Assembly (NCBI GenBank): GCA_028718185.1
Contig: JAQUMH010000001.1
Location: forward strand, 219,186 to 283,185
Direction: 5' to 3'
Source: Elusimicrobiota bacterium
GTDB taxonomy: Bacteria; Elusimicrobiota; UBA8919
Length of the DNA: 64,000 bases
Positions within the stretch are counted from its first letter, which is position 1. Each line of letters begins with the position of its first letter. Of this stretch, positions 26,040 through 36,584 are shown piece by piece. The notes below the pieces were generated by a model. That model ran no database searches and was not told the origin of the DNA. It worked only from the letters and a program-made list of their open reading frames with translations. Made by a program: the position numbers and the translations under genes.

Positions 26040-28304
26040 CTAAAATACTTGACCCATTGTGAAATAAAATTGTGATAATTGTTCTCCAGGTTTATGATTT
26101 AACCCATAACCCCAATCTATTCTTATTGGAAGAACAGGCATAGGTCTTAATCTTATACCAAACCCAACACCTGTTTTGAGTTGTCTTTCCTTAGAACCTA
26201 TCTTAGTAGTTATTTCATCATTCTTTTCCCAGGAACCGCCCATATCAGCAAAAATTGCAGCAGACAATATAGAACGCCCCTTTTCCTGAATAATCGGGAA
26301 CTTGTATTCAATATTTGATACTGAAATTATCTTCCCTTTTCCGGGAGGTCCCACTTCTCCGTAATCATAACCACGAATTGTATCCGCACCGCCTAAGAAA
26401 AATTTTTCATATATCGGAACATCATCGGAAGGAGGAAATTCTTTTACATATGAAATACGTGTATTTAACCCGATTACAAACTTCCAAAACGTAGGAATAA
26501 ATTTAGATAATGTAAGGTTCGGTTTGTAAAAGTTAATATTTCCTCCAAAAGGACCACCTGCAACTTTTACAGCAAGAGAATATTTTGAACCTCTAACTGT
26601 ATCGAAAACATTGTCTCTTGTATCACGAGTGATGGCAGAAGTAAGTGATGATGCAACATCCTCAGAAGTTGGAATGTCAGCCGCCAAATCACTATCTACA
26701 TTAAAAACTTTTACTTCTTCGTAAGCATATGTAAAATTAAGTGAAAGTATGTCCGATATCGGTTTGCCTATCCGTATATCGCCGCCCCTTCTTCTTTCCT
26801 GATAGGCAGTTGAATCTGTTCCATAACTCCTGTAAACTGTTGTATTGAAAATATCAACACCAAATAGAAGTTTTTTTCTAAAAAGATACGGTTCCGTAAA
26901 ACCAATTTCATAATTCTGCTTTCTTGAACCAATCTCATATGTTAAATTTATTTTCTGACCCCTTCCAAAAAGATTTATTTCTGAAACCTGAACCGTACCT
27001 ACAACCTTATCAACCGTGGAATATCCTGCACCGAGCGAAACTAATCCTGTTTTATCTTCTTCTACTTCTATTGCCAAATTAGCTTTATCCGGTTCTTTTG
27101 TCTCTTCAATATCTATTTTTACATCCCTGAAGATACCAAGATTATAAAGCCGTTCCTGGCTTCTTCTTATTCTGCCTACAGCAAAAACATCGCCTTCCTG
27201 TACAAGAAGTTCCCGCTTTATTACATATTCTTTTGTCTTTGTGTTACCGTCTATAAAAATCCTGTCTATATATATAATGCCATTTTCAATTATATTAATC
27301 GAAACATCCACAACACCCGTATCATCGTTTTTGGTGGTAGTTGAATCTAATTTAGCCCGAATGTAACCTTTATCAGCGTATAAAGACTTGATATTTGATT
27401 CGCTTTCATCATATTTCGTCTGATTGAAAATTTCACCTGCTTTAAAATTAAAATTACTCAACAAATCTTTTTCTGTAAACACTGTATTACCGGTAAAACT
27501 AACTTTGCCATTTTTGTATCTTTTACCTTCGTCTATTATAACGCGTAAAAACATTTTTGTGCGGGTTTCATCGTATGTTATTCCCGGGTCAAGTACTTTT
27601 ACATTAACAAATCCGTTATCTTTATAAAATGCTTCTACTTTCTTTACATCTTCCTCATAGGTCTCTTCTTTATAAACTTTTTTCTTCTTTGTATCAAATA
27701 GTTTTTTTATCTTCTTGGGCTTAAAACTCGTTACGCCTTCTATTTCAACCCCACCTATAAGAATTTTGTTGCCTTCGCTAATTGAAAAAGTGACAGTCGC
27801 AAAACCGGAGGTCTCATCAGTAGTTGAAAAATCATCTATCCTTACATCAGCATATCCCTTATCTTTGTAAAGTGTTGTTATCTTCCTTATATCATCCTGA
27901 ATTTTCCTGGTGTCATACCCTTCTTTTTCTTTTGTTGATATCTCTTCTTTTAATTTCCTGTTTGAAAACTCCTTGTTTCCTTTGAAATCTATCTGTTTAA
28001 CAATAAGCTTCTCCTGAACTATAAAGGTAACCTTAACCCCGTCTTTATAATCAGATACATCAACTGCTACATCAGAAAATAACCCCAGTTTATATATATT
28101 TGATATGTCCTCATCGGCAAGTTTCTTATCAAACTTATCGCCTTTGCTTATTTTTATTGCGTCCTTTATAACCCGTTCTTTTACATTTCTTAAACCGGAA
28201 AATTCTATCGCTCTTATTTTCTTTTGAACGACCTGCTCTTCGGCAAACAAGGAAATAGAAACACTAATTCCTAATAAAACTGCTAATAAAATATTTTTTT
28301 TCAT
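26040..28304 (-). CDS. bamA: BamA outer-membrane assembly factor
   Basis: A 754-residue Omp85 protein. A signal peptide (MKKNILLAVLLGISVSISLFAEE) is followed by five POTRA domains (residues about 30-410, such as KKIRAIEFSGLRNVKERVIKDAI) and a C-terminal 16-strand barrel. The barrel carries the FFLGGADTIRGYDYGEVGP block with the lid-lock VRGF/Y-type motif and ends in an aromatic residue (YFTMGQVF). It folds and inserts outer-membrane beta-barrel proteins. It heads the envelope cluster and has a good promoter. Confidence 0.96.
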   Translation of the reverse strand: MKKNILLAVLLGISVSISLFAEEQVVQKKIRAIEFSGLRNVKERVIKDAIKISKGDKFDKKLADEDISNIYKLGLFSDVAVDVSDYKDGVKVTFIVQEKLIVKQIDFKGNKEFSNRKLKEEISTKEKEGYDTRKIQDDIRKITTLYKDKGYADVRIDDFSTTDETSGFATVTFSISEGNKILIGGVEIEGVTSFKPKKIKKLFDTKKKKVYKEETYEEDVKKVEAFYKDNGFVNVKVLDPGITYDETRTKMFLRVIIDEGKRYKNGKVSFTGNTVFTEKDLLSNFNFKAGEIFNQTKYDESESNIKSLYADKGYIRAKLDSTTTKNDDTGVVDVSINIIENGIIYIDRIFIDGNTKTKEYVIKRELLVQEGDVFAVGRIRRSQERLYNLGIFRDVKIDIEETKEPDKANLAIEVEEDKTGLVSLGAGYSTVDKVVGTVQVSEINLFGRGQKINLTYEIGSRKQNYEIGFTEPYLFRKKLLFGVDIFNTTVYRSYGTDSTAYQERRRGGDIRIGKPISDILSLNFTYAYEEVKVFNVDSDLAADIPTSEDVASSLTSAITRDTRDNVFDTVRGSKYSLAVKVAGGPFGGNINFYKPNLTLSKFIPTFWKFVIGLNTRISYVKEFPPSDDVPIYEKFFLGGADTIRGYDYGEVGPPGKGKIISVSNIEYKFPIIQEKGRSILSAAIFADMGGSWEKNDEITTKIGSKERQLKTGVGFGIRLRPMPVLPIRIDWGYGLNHKPGEQLSQFYFTMGQVF

Positions 28305-28348
28305 TTGAATACAAACCCCCCTGAATTAATCCTTTAACTTAAATTCTT

Positions 28349-28377
28349 ATGATATAAAATTATTGTCAATAAGTCAA
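28349..28377 (-). promoter_or_regulatory. Promoter of the bamA-lpx cluster
   Basis: TTGACT (28372-28377) and TATCAT (28349-28354) on the minus strand with 17 bp spacing; the transcript would start near 28342, about 38 bases before bamA. A G6 run at 28316-28321 serves as Shine-Dalgarno, at a rather long distance. Confidence 0.7.
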
Positions 28378-28456
28378 GAAAAATTCCAAAAAATGCACCG
28401 GTTTTTATGAGTGAATCTACTTATAGCAAGAAAAGAACATAGAATATTGCTTTATT

Positions 28457-30439
28457 TTACAATTTCACCCGCACCGGCAGGATAATGGTTGCAACCTCCT
28501 CCCAGTGAAGATTACGTTGTATGGCAAAAGAAGTCTCATTATGTAACATTTTATGAAAAAACTTTTCCTGTTGAAATACCAATTGTCCGGTAAATACCGT
28601 GCATTTAGGAAATTCCTGCTTTATCTTTTTGCAAAGATTAGTTGCTGTCTCAATAACATCAGTAGATGTATCATAACGGAAATCAGCAACAACCCCCAAT
28701 TTGCGGGCAAGTGTTACATATTTTTCAAGGGAACTTTTTATAGATTCCTCAAGAGTTTTCACTTCTTTTGAACCCCTGAAAGAACCCGAGTCAATTACAG
28801 CCACAGATGCAAAAATATAATTTTTATAAAGGTTCGGAAAATTTCTCACGACGGACAGAAAAATATGCACCCCGAACCCGTTATATCCGTTGACAAGCAT
28901 AATTGCAGTCATCTCTTTAGGATTAACCGGTTCCATATTTGCCGCCTGATCAGTAGGAATATTTAGCAGATATTTATCCAATTTTCGAACCGATATTTTG
29001 ACTTTTCTGTAATGTGTCCGTATAATATAACACAACACTATAAACGATGCAGTAATAAGCAGAGTCATCCAACCGCCTTCCCTGAATTTTTCAAAACTGG
29101 TTACAATAAGTATTGTTGAACAGAGTATAAAACCTGTTAGATGGACCGGAAGATGTTTTTTCCAATGTTTTTCCTTCCTGCGATTTTTTATAAAGTATTT
29201 TGACATTCCTATTTCAGAAATGGAAAACGTAAGAAATACATTAATTGAATACATAACAATCAGATTAGAAATAGAACCGCGGGTATATAATAATAGGAGA
29301 ATGGAAGCGCCACCCATAAGAAGTACACCATTGTGCATTGTAAACCGTTCTGAAAGCGAAGAAAATCTGTGCGGGAACCAGGAATCAATAGCCATATTTG
29401 ACATAACCCTCGGACCGTCAATAAATCCTGTTTGAGCAGCAACGAACAACAATGCACCTTCCGATAAAATGGTTATTAACGCCAGCCAGTAACCAAAAGA
29501 CCAATTTCCAAAAAGATTATTCGCAAGAATAGCGTTAAGCGTTTTTCCCGGAGTTGGTACTACTTTCAGCAAAAGATAACATATAAAAAGCCCACCTGCA
29601 GTAACTGCCAGTGAAACTGACATATAAAGCATAGTCCGTTTTCCAGTCTGTACTTTAGGTTCTCTCATTATCTGAAGTCCGTTTGATACTGCCTCTATTC
29701 CTGTATATGTACCTCCCCCTAATGAATATGCACGTAAAAATATACCCAACATTCCCAACCACCCGAGAGTTGAAAGACCTGAACTAAAATTATTTTTTAT
29801 TCCTGCCGTCACGGGACCAACTTCAGGCAAATGCGATATTATTCCGTAACTTATCAGAAAAATATGCGTCAAAACAAAAATTATAAATATCGGGGCAAGA
29901 ATGATTACAGATTCTTTTACCCCCCGGATATTTAACACAATTAATGTAATTATCAAAAATAAATCAAAGAAAATTTTTAAACTTTGATACTCTATAGGCA
30001 GAAAACTAAAAATAGCAGCACCGCATGAAACAATGGAAACTGTTATGGTAAGCATATAATCTACCAGCAAGGCGCATCCCGAAAGAACTCCCGCCTTCTC
30101 GCCAAGCGTGTTAGTAGCTACAATGTAACCGCCGCCGCCATGAGGAAAATGTTCAATAATACGGGAATAAGCATACGATATAACAAATACTGTAATCGCA
30201 GTTGCTAATGCCAAAAAAACCGCCAGATAGGTGTGGCTTCCCAGTGCTTTAAATGCCTCCTCCGGACCATAAGAAGAAGAAGAAAGCCCGTCAGCACCTA
30301 ATCCAATCCAGGCTAAAAGGGGAATTAACGATAATTTATGAAAAATAGAAGGGTCGTGAATGTCCCGGGGCGCACCTATTATCTTGTCTCGCACTTTTTC
30401 ATAAAATGAATGATTTTCATCTGGATTATTTTTGTCCAT
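28457..30439 (-). CDS. KimA-like potassium/amino-acid transporter (APC superfamily)
   Basis: A 660-residue membrane protein with about twelve helices. The N-terminal region (SLIPLLAWIGLGADGLSSSSYG and FPHGGGGYIVATNTLGEKAG) matches the KimA/YdaO branch of the APC superfamily, and the C-terminal about 150 residues form a USP-like cytosolic domain. Bacillus KimA imports K+ and is controlled by c-di-AMP. Here a c-di-AMP riboswitch lies directly upstream, which supports K+ uptake over amino acid transport. The ATG at 30439 is preceded by GGAGG; the open frame continues upstream through the terminator to 30520, which is not credible as coding. Confidence 0.82.
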   Translation of the reverse strand: MDKNNPDENHSFYEKVRDKIIGAPRDIHDPSIFHKLSLIPLLAWIGLGADGLSSSSYGPEEAFKALGSHTYLAVFLALATAITVFVISYAYSRIIEHFPHGGGGYIVATNTLGEKAGVLSGCALLVDYMLTITVSIVSCGAAIFSFLPIEYQSLKIFFDLFLIITLIVLNIRGVKESVIILAPIFIIFVLTHIFLISYGIISHLPEVGPVTAGIKNNFSSGLSTLGWLGMLGIFLRAYSLGGGTYTGIEAVSNGLQIMREPKVQTGKRTMLYMSVSLAVTAGGLFICYLLLKVVPTPGKTLNAILANNLFGNWSFGYWLALITILSEGALLFVAAQTGFIDGPRVMSNMAIDSWFPHRFSSLSERFTMHNGVLLMGGASILLLLYTRGSISNLIVMYSINVFLTFSISEIGMSKYFIKNRRKEKHWKKHLPVHLTGFILCSTILIVTSFEKFREGGWMTLLITASFIVLCYIIRTHYRKVKISVRKLDKYLLNIPTDQAANMEPVNPKEMTAIMLVNGYNGFGVHIFLSVVRNFPNLYKNYIFASVAVIDSGSFRGSKEVKTLEESIKSSLEKYVTLARKLGVVADFRYDTSTDVIETATNLCKKIKQEFPKCTVFTGQLVFQQEKFFHKMLHNETSFAIQRNLHWEEVATIILPVRVKL

Positions 30440-30450
30440 ATTTTTCTGCC

Positions 30451-30466
30451 TCCGAATTTGCCTGAA
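30451..30466 (-). promoter_or_regulatory. Conserved leader element TTCAGGCAAATTCGGA before kimA-like gene
   Basis: This 16-mer on the minus strand, 11 bases before the KimA-like ATG, is 15/16 identical to TTCAGGCAAATGCGGA at 38521-38536, 9 bases before the TMTC-like gene. It includes part of the ribosome binding site. Shared control is possible but untested. Confidence 0.35.
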
Positions 30467-30472
30467 TACACT

Positions 30473-30499
30473 AATAAAAAACCGCCGGAATGGCGGTTT
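30473..30499 (-). terminator. Riboswitch expression platform: intrinsic terminator
   Basis: On the minus strand AAACCGCC/GGCGGTTT forms a strong stem with loop ATTCC, followed by a U-rich run. The segment AATGGC at 30505-30510 can instead pair with GCCATT at 30489-30494 inside this stem, giving a competing antiterminator. Confidence 0.85.
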
Positions 30500-30504
30500 A
30501 ATTT

Positions 30505-30636
30505 GCCATTGCCCTTCCAAAGACCTACGAGGTTAGCTGACAGGCTCGAGCTCAGAAGTGCTCTATCCTTAATTAGGAATACGCCTCATTTTCCGGTTCC
30601 CCCGCATCCATAATTTAATGGATTTCGGCGACAATT
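30505..30636 (-). ncRNA. c-di-AMP riboswitch (ydaO-yuaA class)
   Basis: The minus strand after the purF stop shows the ydaO-yuaA consensus in order: CGCCGAAATCC, GGATGCGGGGGAACCGG, GAGGCGTATTCC, GGATAGAGCACTTCTGAGC, GTCAGCTAACCTCGTAGG and TTGGAAGGGCAATGGC. This class senses c-di-AMP and usually switches genes off when the ligand is high. A terminator follows immediately, then the KimA-like gene, which is the expected target. The riboswitch begins about 8 bases after the purF stop, so it may be read from the carAB-purF transcript or from a promoter inside the purF 3' end. Confidence 0.93.
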
Positions 30637-30643
30637 CTATAGA

Positions 30644-32041
30644 TTATTTTTCTAAATCATATTTTGATATTTTTTCTTTAGTAGGTACGGGATATTCTCC
30701 GGTAAAACATGCAGCACAGAAATTTGTCCCTTCTACAGGCATTGATTTAAGCATTCCTTCTAAACTCAAATAACACAAACTATCCACTCCAATAATTTTA
30801 GCTATTTTATTTACTGAGTTAGATGAAGCTATCAATTCTTCTTTGGTATGAAAATCAATGCCATAAAAACACGGATACCTTAGAGGAGGACAGCTTATCC
30901 GCATATGTATTTCTTTTACCCCGGCCTCCCGCAGCGTTTTCATTCTTATACGGCTGGTTGTTCCTCTGACAATAGAATCTTCAACTACGATTATTCTCTT
31001 GCCTTTTATAACTTCATTAATAGGGTTGAGTTTTAATTTCACTCCAAGATCTCTGCTGCGTTGAAACGGCTGGATGAAAGTCCTTCCTACATAATGATTC
31101 CTGATTATTCCCATTTCAAAAGGTATCTTTGATTCCTCTGAATAACCCAAAGCGGCATAATTACCCGAATCAGGAATGGATAAGACCATATCCGCTTCAA
31201 CCGGCCATTCTTTCGCTAATTGTCTTCCAAGATTTTTTCGGGCTAAATATACATTCCCACCAAAAATATTACTGTCAGGTCTGGCAAAATATATATATTC
31301 AAAAATACAAAATGAGTGACTTGCTTTAGGAAAGGGTTTGATTGATTTAACACCGTCTTTCCCGATAACAACAATTTCTCCCGGTTCAATATCCCTGATA
31401 TACTTCGCATTTGTAATGTCAAAAGCACAGGTTTCAGAAGCCACAACATATGAATCATTTATTTTCCCTAAACATAAAGGCTTAAATCCATGAGGGTCCC
31501 TTGCTGCTATTAATTTATTTTCTGATGTTAAAAATAACAATGAATATGAACCTTTTATCCGGCCTAATGCATCAATAACCCTGTCTTCAACCTTATTTTT
31601 TCTGGATCTTGCAATAAGATGGACAATTAATTCGCTATCCATTGTAGTCTGAAAAATCGCCCCGTCAGCCACTAATTTATTTTGTAACTTGCTCGTATTA
31701 ACCAAGTTTCCATTATGCGCTATTGCGATACTACCCTGCTGATAATTTACTATAAACGGTTGTGCATTTTTTATCATTGAAGACCCGGTAGTAGAATAGC
31801 GGACATGTCCTATTGAAACACTACCCGGTAAAAAATTCAACTTTCCGGGACTAAAAACTTCGTTTACTAAACCCATGCCTTTTTGACATGTAATTTTTCC
31901 TTCATTTAATACGGCAATTCCCGCACTCTCCTGACCACGGTGCTGAAGCGAATATAACCCTAAATAGGTAAGTTCATACGCATTTTTATGCCCGAATATT
32001 CCAAAAATTCCACACGCTTCTTTAGGATAATGATTATTCAT
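30644..32041 (-). CDS. purF: Amidophosphoribosyltransferase
   Basis: A 465-residue PurF, the first committed enzyme of purine synthesis, making phosphoribosylamine from PRPP and glutamine. A nine-residue propeptide (MNNHYPKEA) precedes the N-terminal nucleophile Cys10 of CGIFGIFG. The PRPP loop VVEDSIVRGTTSR is present. Conserved cysteines (CACFTGEYP near the end) suggest the Fe-S form. It starts 27 bp after carB, joining purine and pyrimidine entry steps in one probable transcript. Confidence 0.96.
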   Translation of the reverse strand: MNNHYPKEACGIFGIFGHKNAYELTYLGLYSLQHRGQESAGIAVLNEGKITCQKGMGLVNEVFSPGKLNFLPGSVSIGHVRYSTTGSSMIKNAQPFIVNYQQGSIAIAHNGNLVNTSKLQNKLVADGAIFQTTMDSELIVHLIARSRKNKVEDRVIDALGRIKGSYSLLFLTSENKLIAARDPHGFKPLCLGKINDSYVVASETCAFDITNAKYIRDIEPGEIVVIGKDGVKSIKPFPKASHSFCIFEYIYFARPDSNIFGGNVYLARKNLGRQLAKEWPVEADMVLSIPDSGNYAALGYSEESKIPFEMGIIRNHYVGRTFIQPFQRSRDLGVKLKLNPINEVIKGKRIIVVEDSIVRGTTSRIRMKTLREAGVKEIHMRISCPPLRYPCFYGIDFHTKEELIASSNSVNKIAKIIGVDSLCYLSLEGMLKSMPVEGTNFCAACFTGEYPVPTKEKISKYDLEK

Positions 32042-32068
32042 GATATTTTCAGGCTGGTTGAACTTTTT

Positions 32069-35000
32069 TTATCTCCAATATTGTTGAATCGGTTTAATAT
32101 GAGGCTTTTTATGTCTGAGCGATTTAATTGCTTCTAATGAAACTGTCGCTGCAGCAATCGTTGTAATTATAGGTACATTATAAGAAATCGCAGTTGTTCT
32201 TATTATACGACCGTCAGACACTGCCATTTTCTTCCCGCTTGGTATATCTATAATAAGAGACATTTTTCCGCCTTTTATATAATTTACAATATTGGGACTC
32301 CCTTCACTTACTTTTTTTACATATTTCACTTTTATATTTTTAGATTCAAGATATTCTGCTGTTCCGGTTGTTGCTACAATATCAAAACCTAATTCCTCAA
32401 ACCCTTTCGCAACATGTAAAATCTTTTCTTTTTCATTTCTCCTGACGCTTACAAAAACTGTACCTTCTTTCGGTAATGGTGTTCCTGCCGCTATCTGGGA
32501 TTTTGCAAATGCTATTTCATATAAAAAATCTATCCCCATTACTTCTCCTGTTGAACGCATTTCAGGACCAAGAACAGTGTCAGTTCCGATAAACCTGTTA
32601 AAAGGTAAAACAGATTCTTTAATCGCAAAATAATCCATCTTCTTCAGTTTATTATGATAAATTGATAATTTCTTATTAATTATTGCTGAAACCGCCAATT
32701 TAACAAGTGAAACACCTGTTGCTTTGGATACAAATGGAACTGTCCTTGATGCTCTAGGGTTAACTTCAAGAATAAAAACTTTCCCATCTTTAATAGCAAA
32801 CTGAATATTTAAAAGTCCTTTTACATTTAGTGCTTTTGCTGACTTTTTAGTATAATCTATAATTGTATTTATAATTTTTGGCTTTAATGTTCGCGGTGGG
32901 ATTGCACAGGCGCTGTCACCGGAATGAATACCTGCCTGTTCAATATGTTCGAGGATTCCACCGATAAAAGTATCTTTTCCGTCACAAACTGCATCAACAT
33001 CAACTTCAATGGCGTTCTGTAAAAATTTATCTATAAAAATAGGGTGCTCAGGTGAAACATCCGTCGCTATCTTAACATATTTCTCGAGAGATTGATTATC
33101 ATATGCTACTTCCATCGCTCTTCCACCTAAAACATATGAGGGTCTTATAAGTACAGGATAACCGATTTTTTCTACAATTTTTATTGCTTCTTTAAGATTA
33201 TTTGCACATCCCCATAACGGAACAGGTATATTTAACCTCTTCAATAACTTACCGAATTTTACCCTGTCTTCTGCTAAATCAATATTATCAGGAGAAGTAC
33301 CAATAATATTCACACCGGCTTCTTTTAATCTAAGTGCTAAATTAAGAGGTGTCTGACCGCCAAACTGGATGATAACACCTTCTGGTTTTTCTCTTTCTAC
33401 GATATTCATAACATCTTCGAAAGTTAACGGTTCAAAATAAAGTTTATCGGATATATCATAATCAGTTGAAACCGTCTCAGGATTACAATTAACCATTATA
33501 GTTTCAAACCCCAATTCTCTTAAAGCAAAAACAGAATGAACACAGCAGTAATCAAATTCTATCCCCTGCCCGATTCTATTCGGTCCCCCTCCTAAAATCA
33601 TAATCTTCTTTTTTTTCTTGCTTCTTACTTCTTGCTTTTTTTCTCCTATATCATCATTTTCAGATTCATACGTTGAATAAAAATACGGCGTGGATGCCTC
33701 GAATTCACCGGCACAGGTATCTATCAGTTTATATTTCGGTGTAATCTTGAATTTTAATCTTAATTTTTTAATCTCATACTCGCTTCTATCTGTTAAATAC
33801 CCGATTTGTCTATCGGAAAACCCATACTCCTTTGCTTTCCTTAAAAGAAAAGGGCTTAGATTTTCCTCCAAACCAATTTCCTCCCCTAAATCAACAATTT
33901 CTTTTATCTGGTAAATGAACCACTTGTCAATTTTTGAAAGTTTTGATATTTTATCAACGCTAAAACCCAGCTGCAGCGCATAACCTATGTTAAATATTCT
34001 ATCACAATTCGGAACTTTCAGTTTGTCTGTAACCTGTTCAATATAATTTATTTTTTCTATAGATTTATCAGAATAATTACTCAGTTTATCTACTATCTGA
34101 ACCTGACCTAAACCATCAGCATTCATTCCGTAACGGCCGATTTCAAGACCTCTAATTGCTTTCTGCAAAGCTTCTTTAAAGTTCCTCCCAATTGCCATTA
34201 CTTCCCCGACCGATTTCATCGCCGTATTCAGGGTTTGGTCTGCTTCAAGAAACTTTTCAAATGTGAAACGAGGGATTTTAACAACAACATAATCAATCGC
34301 CGGTTCGAAAGAAGCAGGAGTTTTTTTAGTTATATCATTTTTTATTTCATCAAGAGTATACCCGACTGCAAGTTTTGCCGCAATCTTAGCAATCGGAAAT
34401 CCCGTCGCTTTTGATGCAAGCGCAGACGACCGGGAAACCCGTGGATTCATTTCAATAACAACAAGTCTTCCGGTATCCGGATTAACAGCAAACTGAACAT
34501 TACTCCCTCCGGTATCAACACCTATTGACCTCATAATCGTTATTGATGCATCACGAAGTTTTTGATATTCTTTATCCGTCAATGTCTGCGCCGGCGCTAC
34601 GGTAATTGAATCGCCGGTATGTATGCCCATCGGGTCAAAATTTTCTATAGGACATACAATTACAACATTGTCGTTCTTGTCTCGCATCACTTCAAGCTCA
34701 TATTCTTTCCATCCAATCAGCGATTCTTCAATTAAAATTTTATTTACGGGACTGGCAGCAAGCCCCCACTTAACTTTTTCTTTAAATTCACTTTCTTTAT
34801 AACATATCGAACCACCGACACCGCCTAAAGTAAAAGACGGTCTTATAATGTTAGGATATCCCACTTTTTTCACAATTTTTAACGCTTCTTTTACACTCTT
34901 TGCATATCCTGATTTTGGGACTTCAAGACCTGCTTCTATCATTGTTTTTTTAAAAAGAAACCTGTCTTCTGCTTTTTTTATTGCTTCATATCTTGCACCT

Positions 35001-35347
35001 ATTAGTTCCACACCATATTTTTTCAATATTCCTTTTTCGTAAAGTTCAACCGAAAGATTCAGAGCTGTTTGCCCGCCAAGTGTGGGAAGAAGCGCATCCG
35101 GTCTTTCTTTCCTAATTATCTCTTCCAAAAATTCTTTTGTCAGGGGTTCAATATAAGTTTTATCCGAAAATTCCGGGTCGGTCATAATTGTCGCGGGATT
35201 TGAGTTCACAAGGATAATTTTATATCCTTCTTCTTTTAACGCCCGGCAGCCCTGAGTCCCTGAATAATCAAATTCGCATGCCTGTCCTATTACAATCGGA
35301 CCGGAACCTATAATAAGTATTTTTTTAATATCATTTCTTCTTGGCAT
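32069..35347 (-). CDS. carB: Carbamoyl-phosphate synthase large subunit
   Basis: A 1092-residue CarB with two ATP-grasp halves ([13 protein letters not shown] and [19 protein letters not shown]), an oligomerisation region, and a C-terminal MGS-like regulatory domain. It makes carbamoyl phosphate for pyrimidines and arginine from bicarbonate, ammonia and two ATP. The linker before the second half ([17 protein letters not shown]) carries an unusual [13 protein letters not shown] run encoded by a 7-bp G/A-rich minisatellite. It overlaps the carA stop by 17 bp. Confidence 0.97.
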   Translation of the reverse strand: MPRRNDIKKILIIGSGPIVIGQACEFDYSGTQGCRALKEEGYKIILVNSNPATIMTDPEFSDKTYIEPLTKEFLEEIIRKERPDALLPTLGGQTALNLSVELYEKGILKKYGVELIGARYEAIKKAEDRFLFKKTMIEAGLEVPKSGYAKSVKEALKIVKKVGYPNIIRPSFTLGGVGGSICYKESEFKEKVKWGLAASPVNKILIEESLIGWKEYELEVMRDKNDNVVIVCPIENFDPMGIHTGDSITVAPAQTLTDKEYQKLRDASITIMRSIGVDTGGSNVQFAVNPDTGRLVVIEMNPRVSRSSALASKATGFPIAKIAAKLAVGYTLDEIKNDITKKTPASFEPAIDYVVVKIPRFTFEKFLEADQTLNTAMKSVGEVMAIGRNFKEALQKAIRGLEIGRYGMNADGLGQVQIVDKLSNYSDKSIEKINYIEQVTDKLKVPNCDRIFNIGYALQLGFSVDKISKLSKIDKWFIYQIKEIVDLGEEIGLEENLSPFLLRKAKEYGFSDRQIGYLTDRSEYEIKKLRLKFKITPKYKLIDTCAGEFEASTPYFYSTYESENDDIGEKKQEVRSKKKKKIMILGGGPNRIGQGIEFDYCCVHSVFALRELGFETIMVNCNPETVSTDYDISDKLYFEPLTFEDVMNIVEREKPEGVIIQFGGQTPLNLALRLKEAGVNIIGTSPDNIDLAEDRVKFGKLLKRLNIPVPLWGCANNLKEAIKIVEKIGYPVLIRPSYVLGGRAMEVAYDNQSLEKYVKIATDVSPEHPIFIDKFLQNAIEVDVDAVCDGKDTFIGGILEHIEQAGIHSGDSACAIPPRTLKPKIINTIIDYTKKSAKALNVKGLLNIQFAIKDGKVFILEVNPRASRTVPFVSKATGVSLVKLAVSAIINKKLSIYHNKLKKMDYFAIKESVLPFNRFIGTDTVLGPEMRSTGEVMGIDFLYEIAFAKSQIAAGTPLPKEGTVFVSVRRNEKEKILHVAKGFEELGFDIVATTGTAEYLESKNIKVKYVKKVSEGSPNIVNYIKGGKMSLIIDIPSGKKMAVSDGRIIRTTAISYNVPIITTIAAATVSLEAIKSLRHKKPHIKPIQQYWR
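33617..33643. repeat. 7-bp minisatellite inside carB (CTTCTTA/CTTCTTG type)
   Basis: The plus strand shows CTTGCTTCTTACTTCTTGC followed by a T tract. The same repeat sequence occurs at 42608-42633 inside the gltB-like gene and at 43109-43141 just upstream of it. In carB it encodes the Lys/Gln/Ser-rich interdomain linker. Confidence 0.75.
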
Positions 35348-36458
35348 ATTTTTTTACCATACCGGCAAATTTTTCAAACAAATAACCGGTATCGTGCGGA
35401 CCCGGTGACGCTTCAGGATGAAACTGAACAGAAAAAACAGGTAATTTTTTATGTTCCATACCTTCAAGTGTTCCGTCGTTTAAATTCATATACGTAGGAA
35501 TAACATCATCAAGTGTTTTCAAATCCACGGCAAAATTGTGGTTTTCTGCAGATATTTCAATACGACTTGTCTTTAAATTTTTTATAGGCTGGTTTGAACC
35601 GTGATGCCCGAATTTTAATTTATATGTTTTTCCACCCATAGCAAGCCCAAGAATCTGGTGACCGAGGCAGATGCCGAATAAAGGAAGTCCGATGTCCGAT
35701 GTCCGATGTCCGATGTCTGAAATTAACTTCTTTACTGTTTCTATTGCATATGTGACACCTTCGGGATCGCCGGGACCGTTTGAAAGAAGAATGCCTTTGG
35801 GTTTCAATGATAATATTTTTTCAAAAGATGTGTTTGCAGGGACGACTACCGGATTCAGATTAACATTACACAATGACCTCAAAATATTTGTTTTTACTCC
35901 GAAATCCATAACAACAACAGAAAGAAATTGAGAAACTGGGAAATTGGGAAATTGAGAAAACTTGTGAACCTTTTGACAGGTGACTTCTTTTACAAGGTCT
36001 CTGCCGACAATATCAGGAGCTGATTTTAACTTTCTTAACAACAGTTCTTTTTTATCATTAACTGTTGAAATAATACCTTTCATTGCCCCTTTTTCCCTTA
36101 TGTGTTTTACGATACATCTCGTATCAACACCTTCTATTCCGATAATATGGTTTTCTTTAAAGTACTTATCTAATGATTTGTCTGCCCGCCAATTTGAGTA
36201 TATTTTAGAATATTCTTTTACGATAAAACCTGATACATGAGGACTTTCACTCTCCATATCTTCACTATTTATACCATAATTACCGATATGAGGATAAGTC
36301 ATAGTTACAATTTGACCTTTATAGGAAGGATCAGTTAAAATTTCCTGATAGCCGGTATGTGAAGTGTTAAATACTACTTCGCCAATAGTTTCGCCTTCAT
36401 AACCAAACGAATTTCCGCTAAACATTAAACCATCTTCAAGTAAAACTATCGCTTTCAT
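35331..36458 (-). CDS. carA: Carbamoyl-phosphate synthase small subunit
   Basis: A 375-residue CarA, the glutaminase subunit supplying ammonia to CarB. The N-terminal CPSase domain includes [20 protein letters not shown]; the C-terminal GATase has the nucleophile motif FGICLGHQ and the [11 protein letters not shown] His-Glu pair. Two minisatellite-encoded segments are present: [11 protein letters not shown] in the interdomain linker and [11 protein letters not shown] 3 residues before the FGICLGHQ motif. The second is an insertion relative to the usual family spacing. A promoter and a probable attenuator lie upstream. Confidence 0.96.
   Translation of the reverse strand: MKAIVLLEDGLMFSGNSFGYEGETIGEVVFNTSHTGYQEILTDPSYKGQIVTMTYPHIGNYGINSEDMESESPHVSGFIVKEYSKIYSNWRADKSLDKYFKENHIIGIEGVDTRCIVKHIREKGAMKGIISTVNDKKELLLRKLKSAPDIVGRDLVKEVTCQKVHKFSQFPNFPVSQFLSVVVMDFGVKTNILRSLCNVNLNPVVVPANTSFEKILSLKPKGILLSNGPGDPEGVTYAIETVKKLISDIGHRTSDIGLPLFGICLGHQILGLAMGGKTYKLKFGHHGSNQPIKNLKTSRIEISAENHNFAVDLKTLDDVIPTYMNLNDGTLEGMEHKKLPVFSVQFHPEASPGPHDTGYLFEKFAGMVKKYAKKK
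35688..35719. repeat. 7-bp minisatellite in the carA glutaminase domain
   Basis: Four and a half tandem copies of TCCGATG (plus strand). Three units equal 21 bp, so the frame is kept while the peptide repeats as SDIGHRT. Confidence 0.85.
35924..35960. repeat. 8-bp minisatellite in the carA interdomain linker
   Basis: About four tandem units of GAAATTGA/GAAACTGG/GAAATTGG (plus strand). It encodes the Phe/Pro/Gln-rich linker between the two CarA domains. Confidence 0.8.
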
Positions 36459-36482
36459 ATTTTCTTCTAATTACCTATTCCT

Positions 36483-36518
36483 AAAAAAGCCTTCAATCCC
36501 ACATCGTAATTGAAGACT
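36483..36518 (-). terminator. Probable attenuator terminator in the carAB leader
   Basis: On the minus strand AGTCTTCAAT pairs with ATTGAAGGCT (10 bp, one G-U) around an 11-base loop, followed by TTTTTT. It lies between the carA promoter and its start codon, which is 24 bases further on, so it should act on carAB rather than end the upstream gene. No competing antiterminator was convincingly found. Confidence 0.65.
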
Positions 36519-36584
36519 TCGATTTCTAAAACTTATTAAAAACCAATTATTATTAGTTTATGGACTTCCTTGTCTTTTGTAGTT

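Noticed and set aside
30440-30520. N-terminal extension of the KimA-like protein up to 30520
   Set aside because: The extension would be translated from the riboswitch terminator; the GGAGG and family N-terminus point to 30439.
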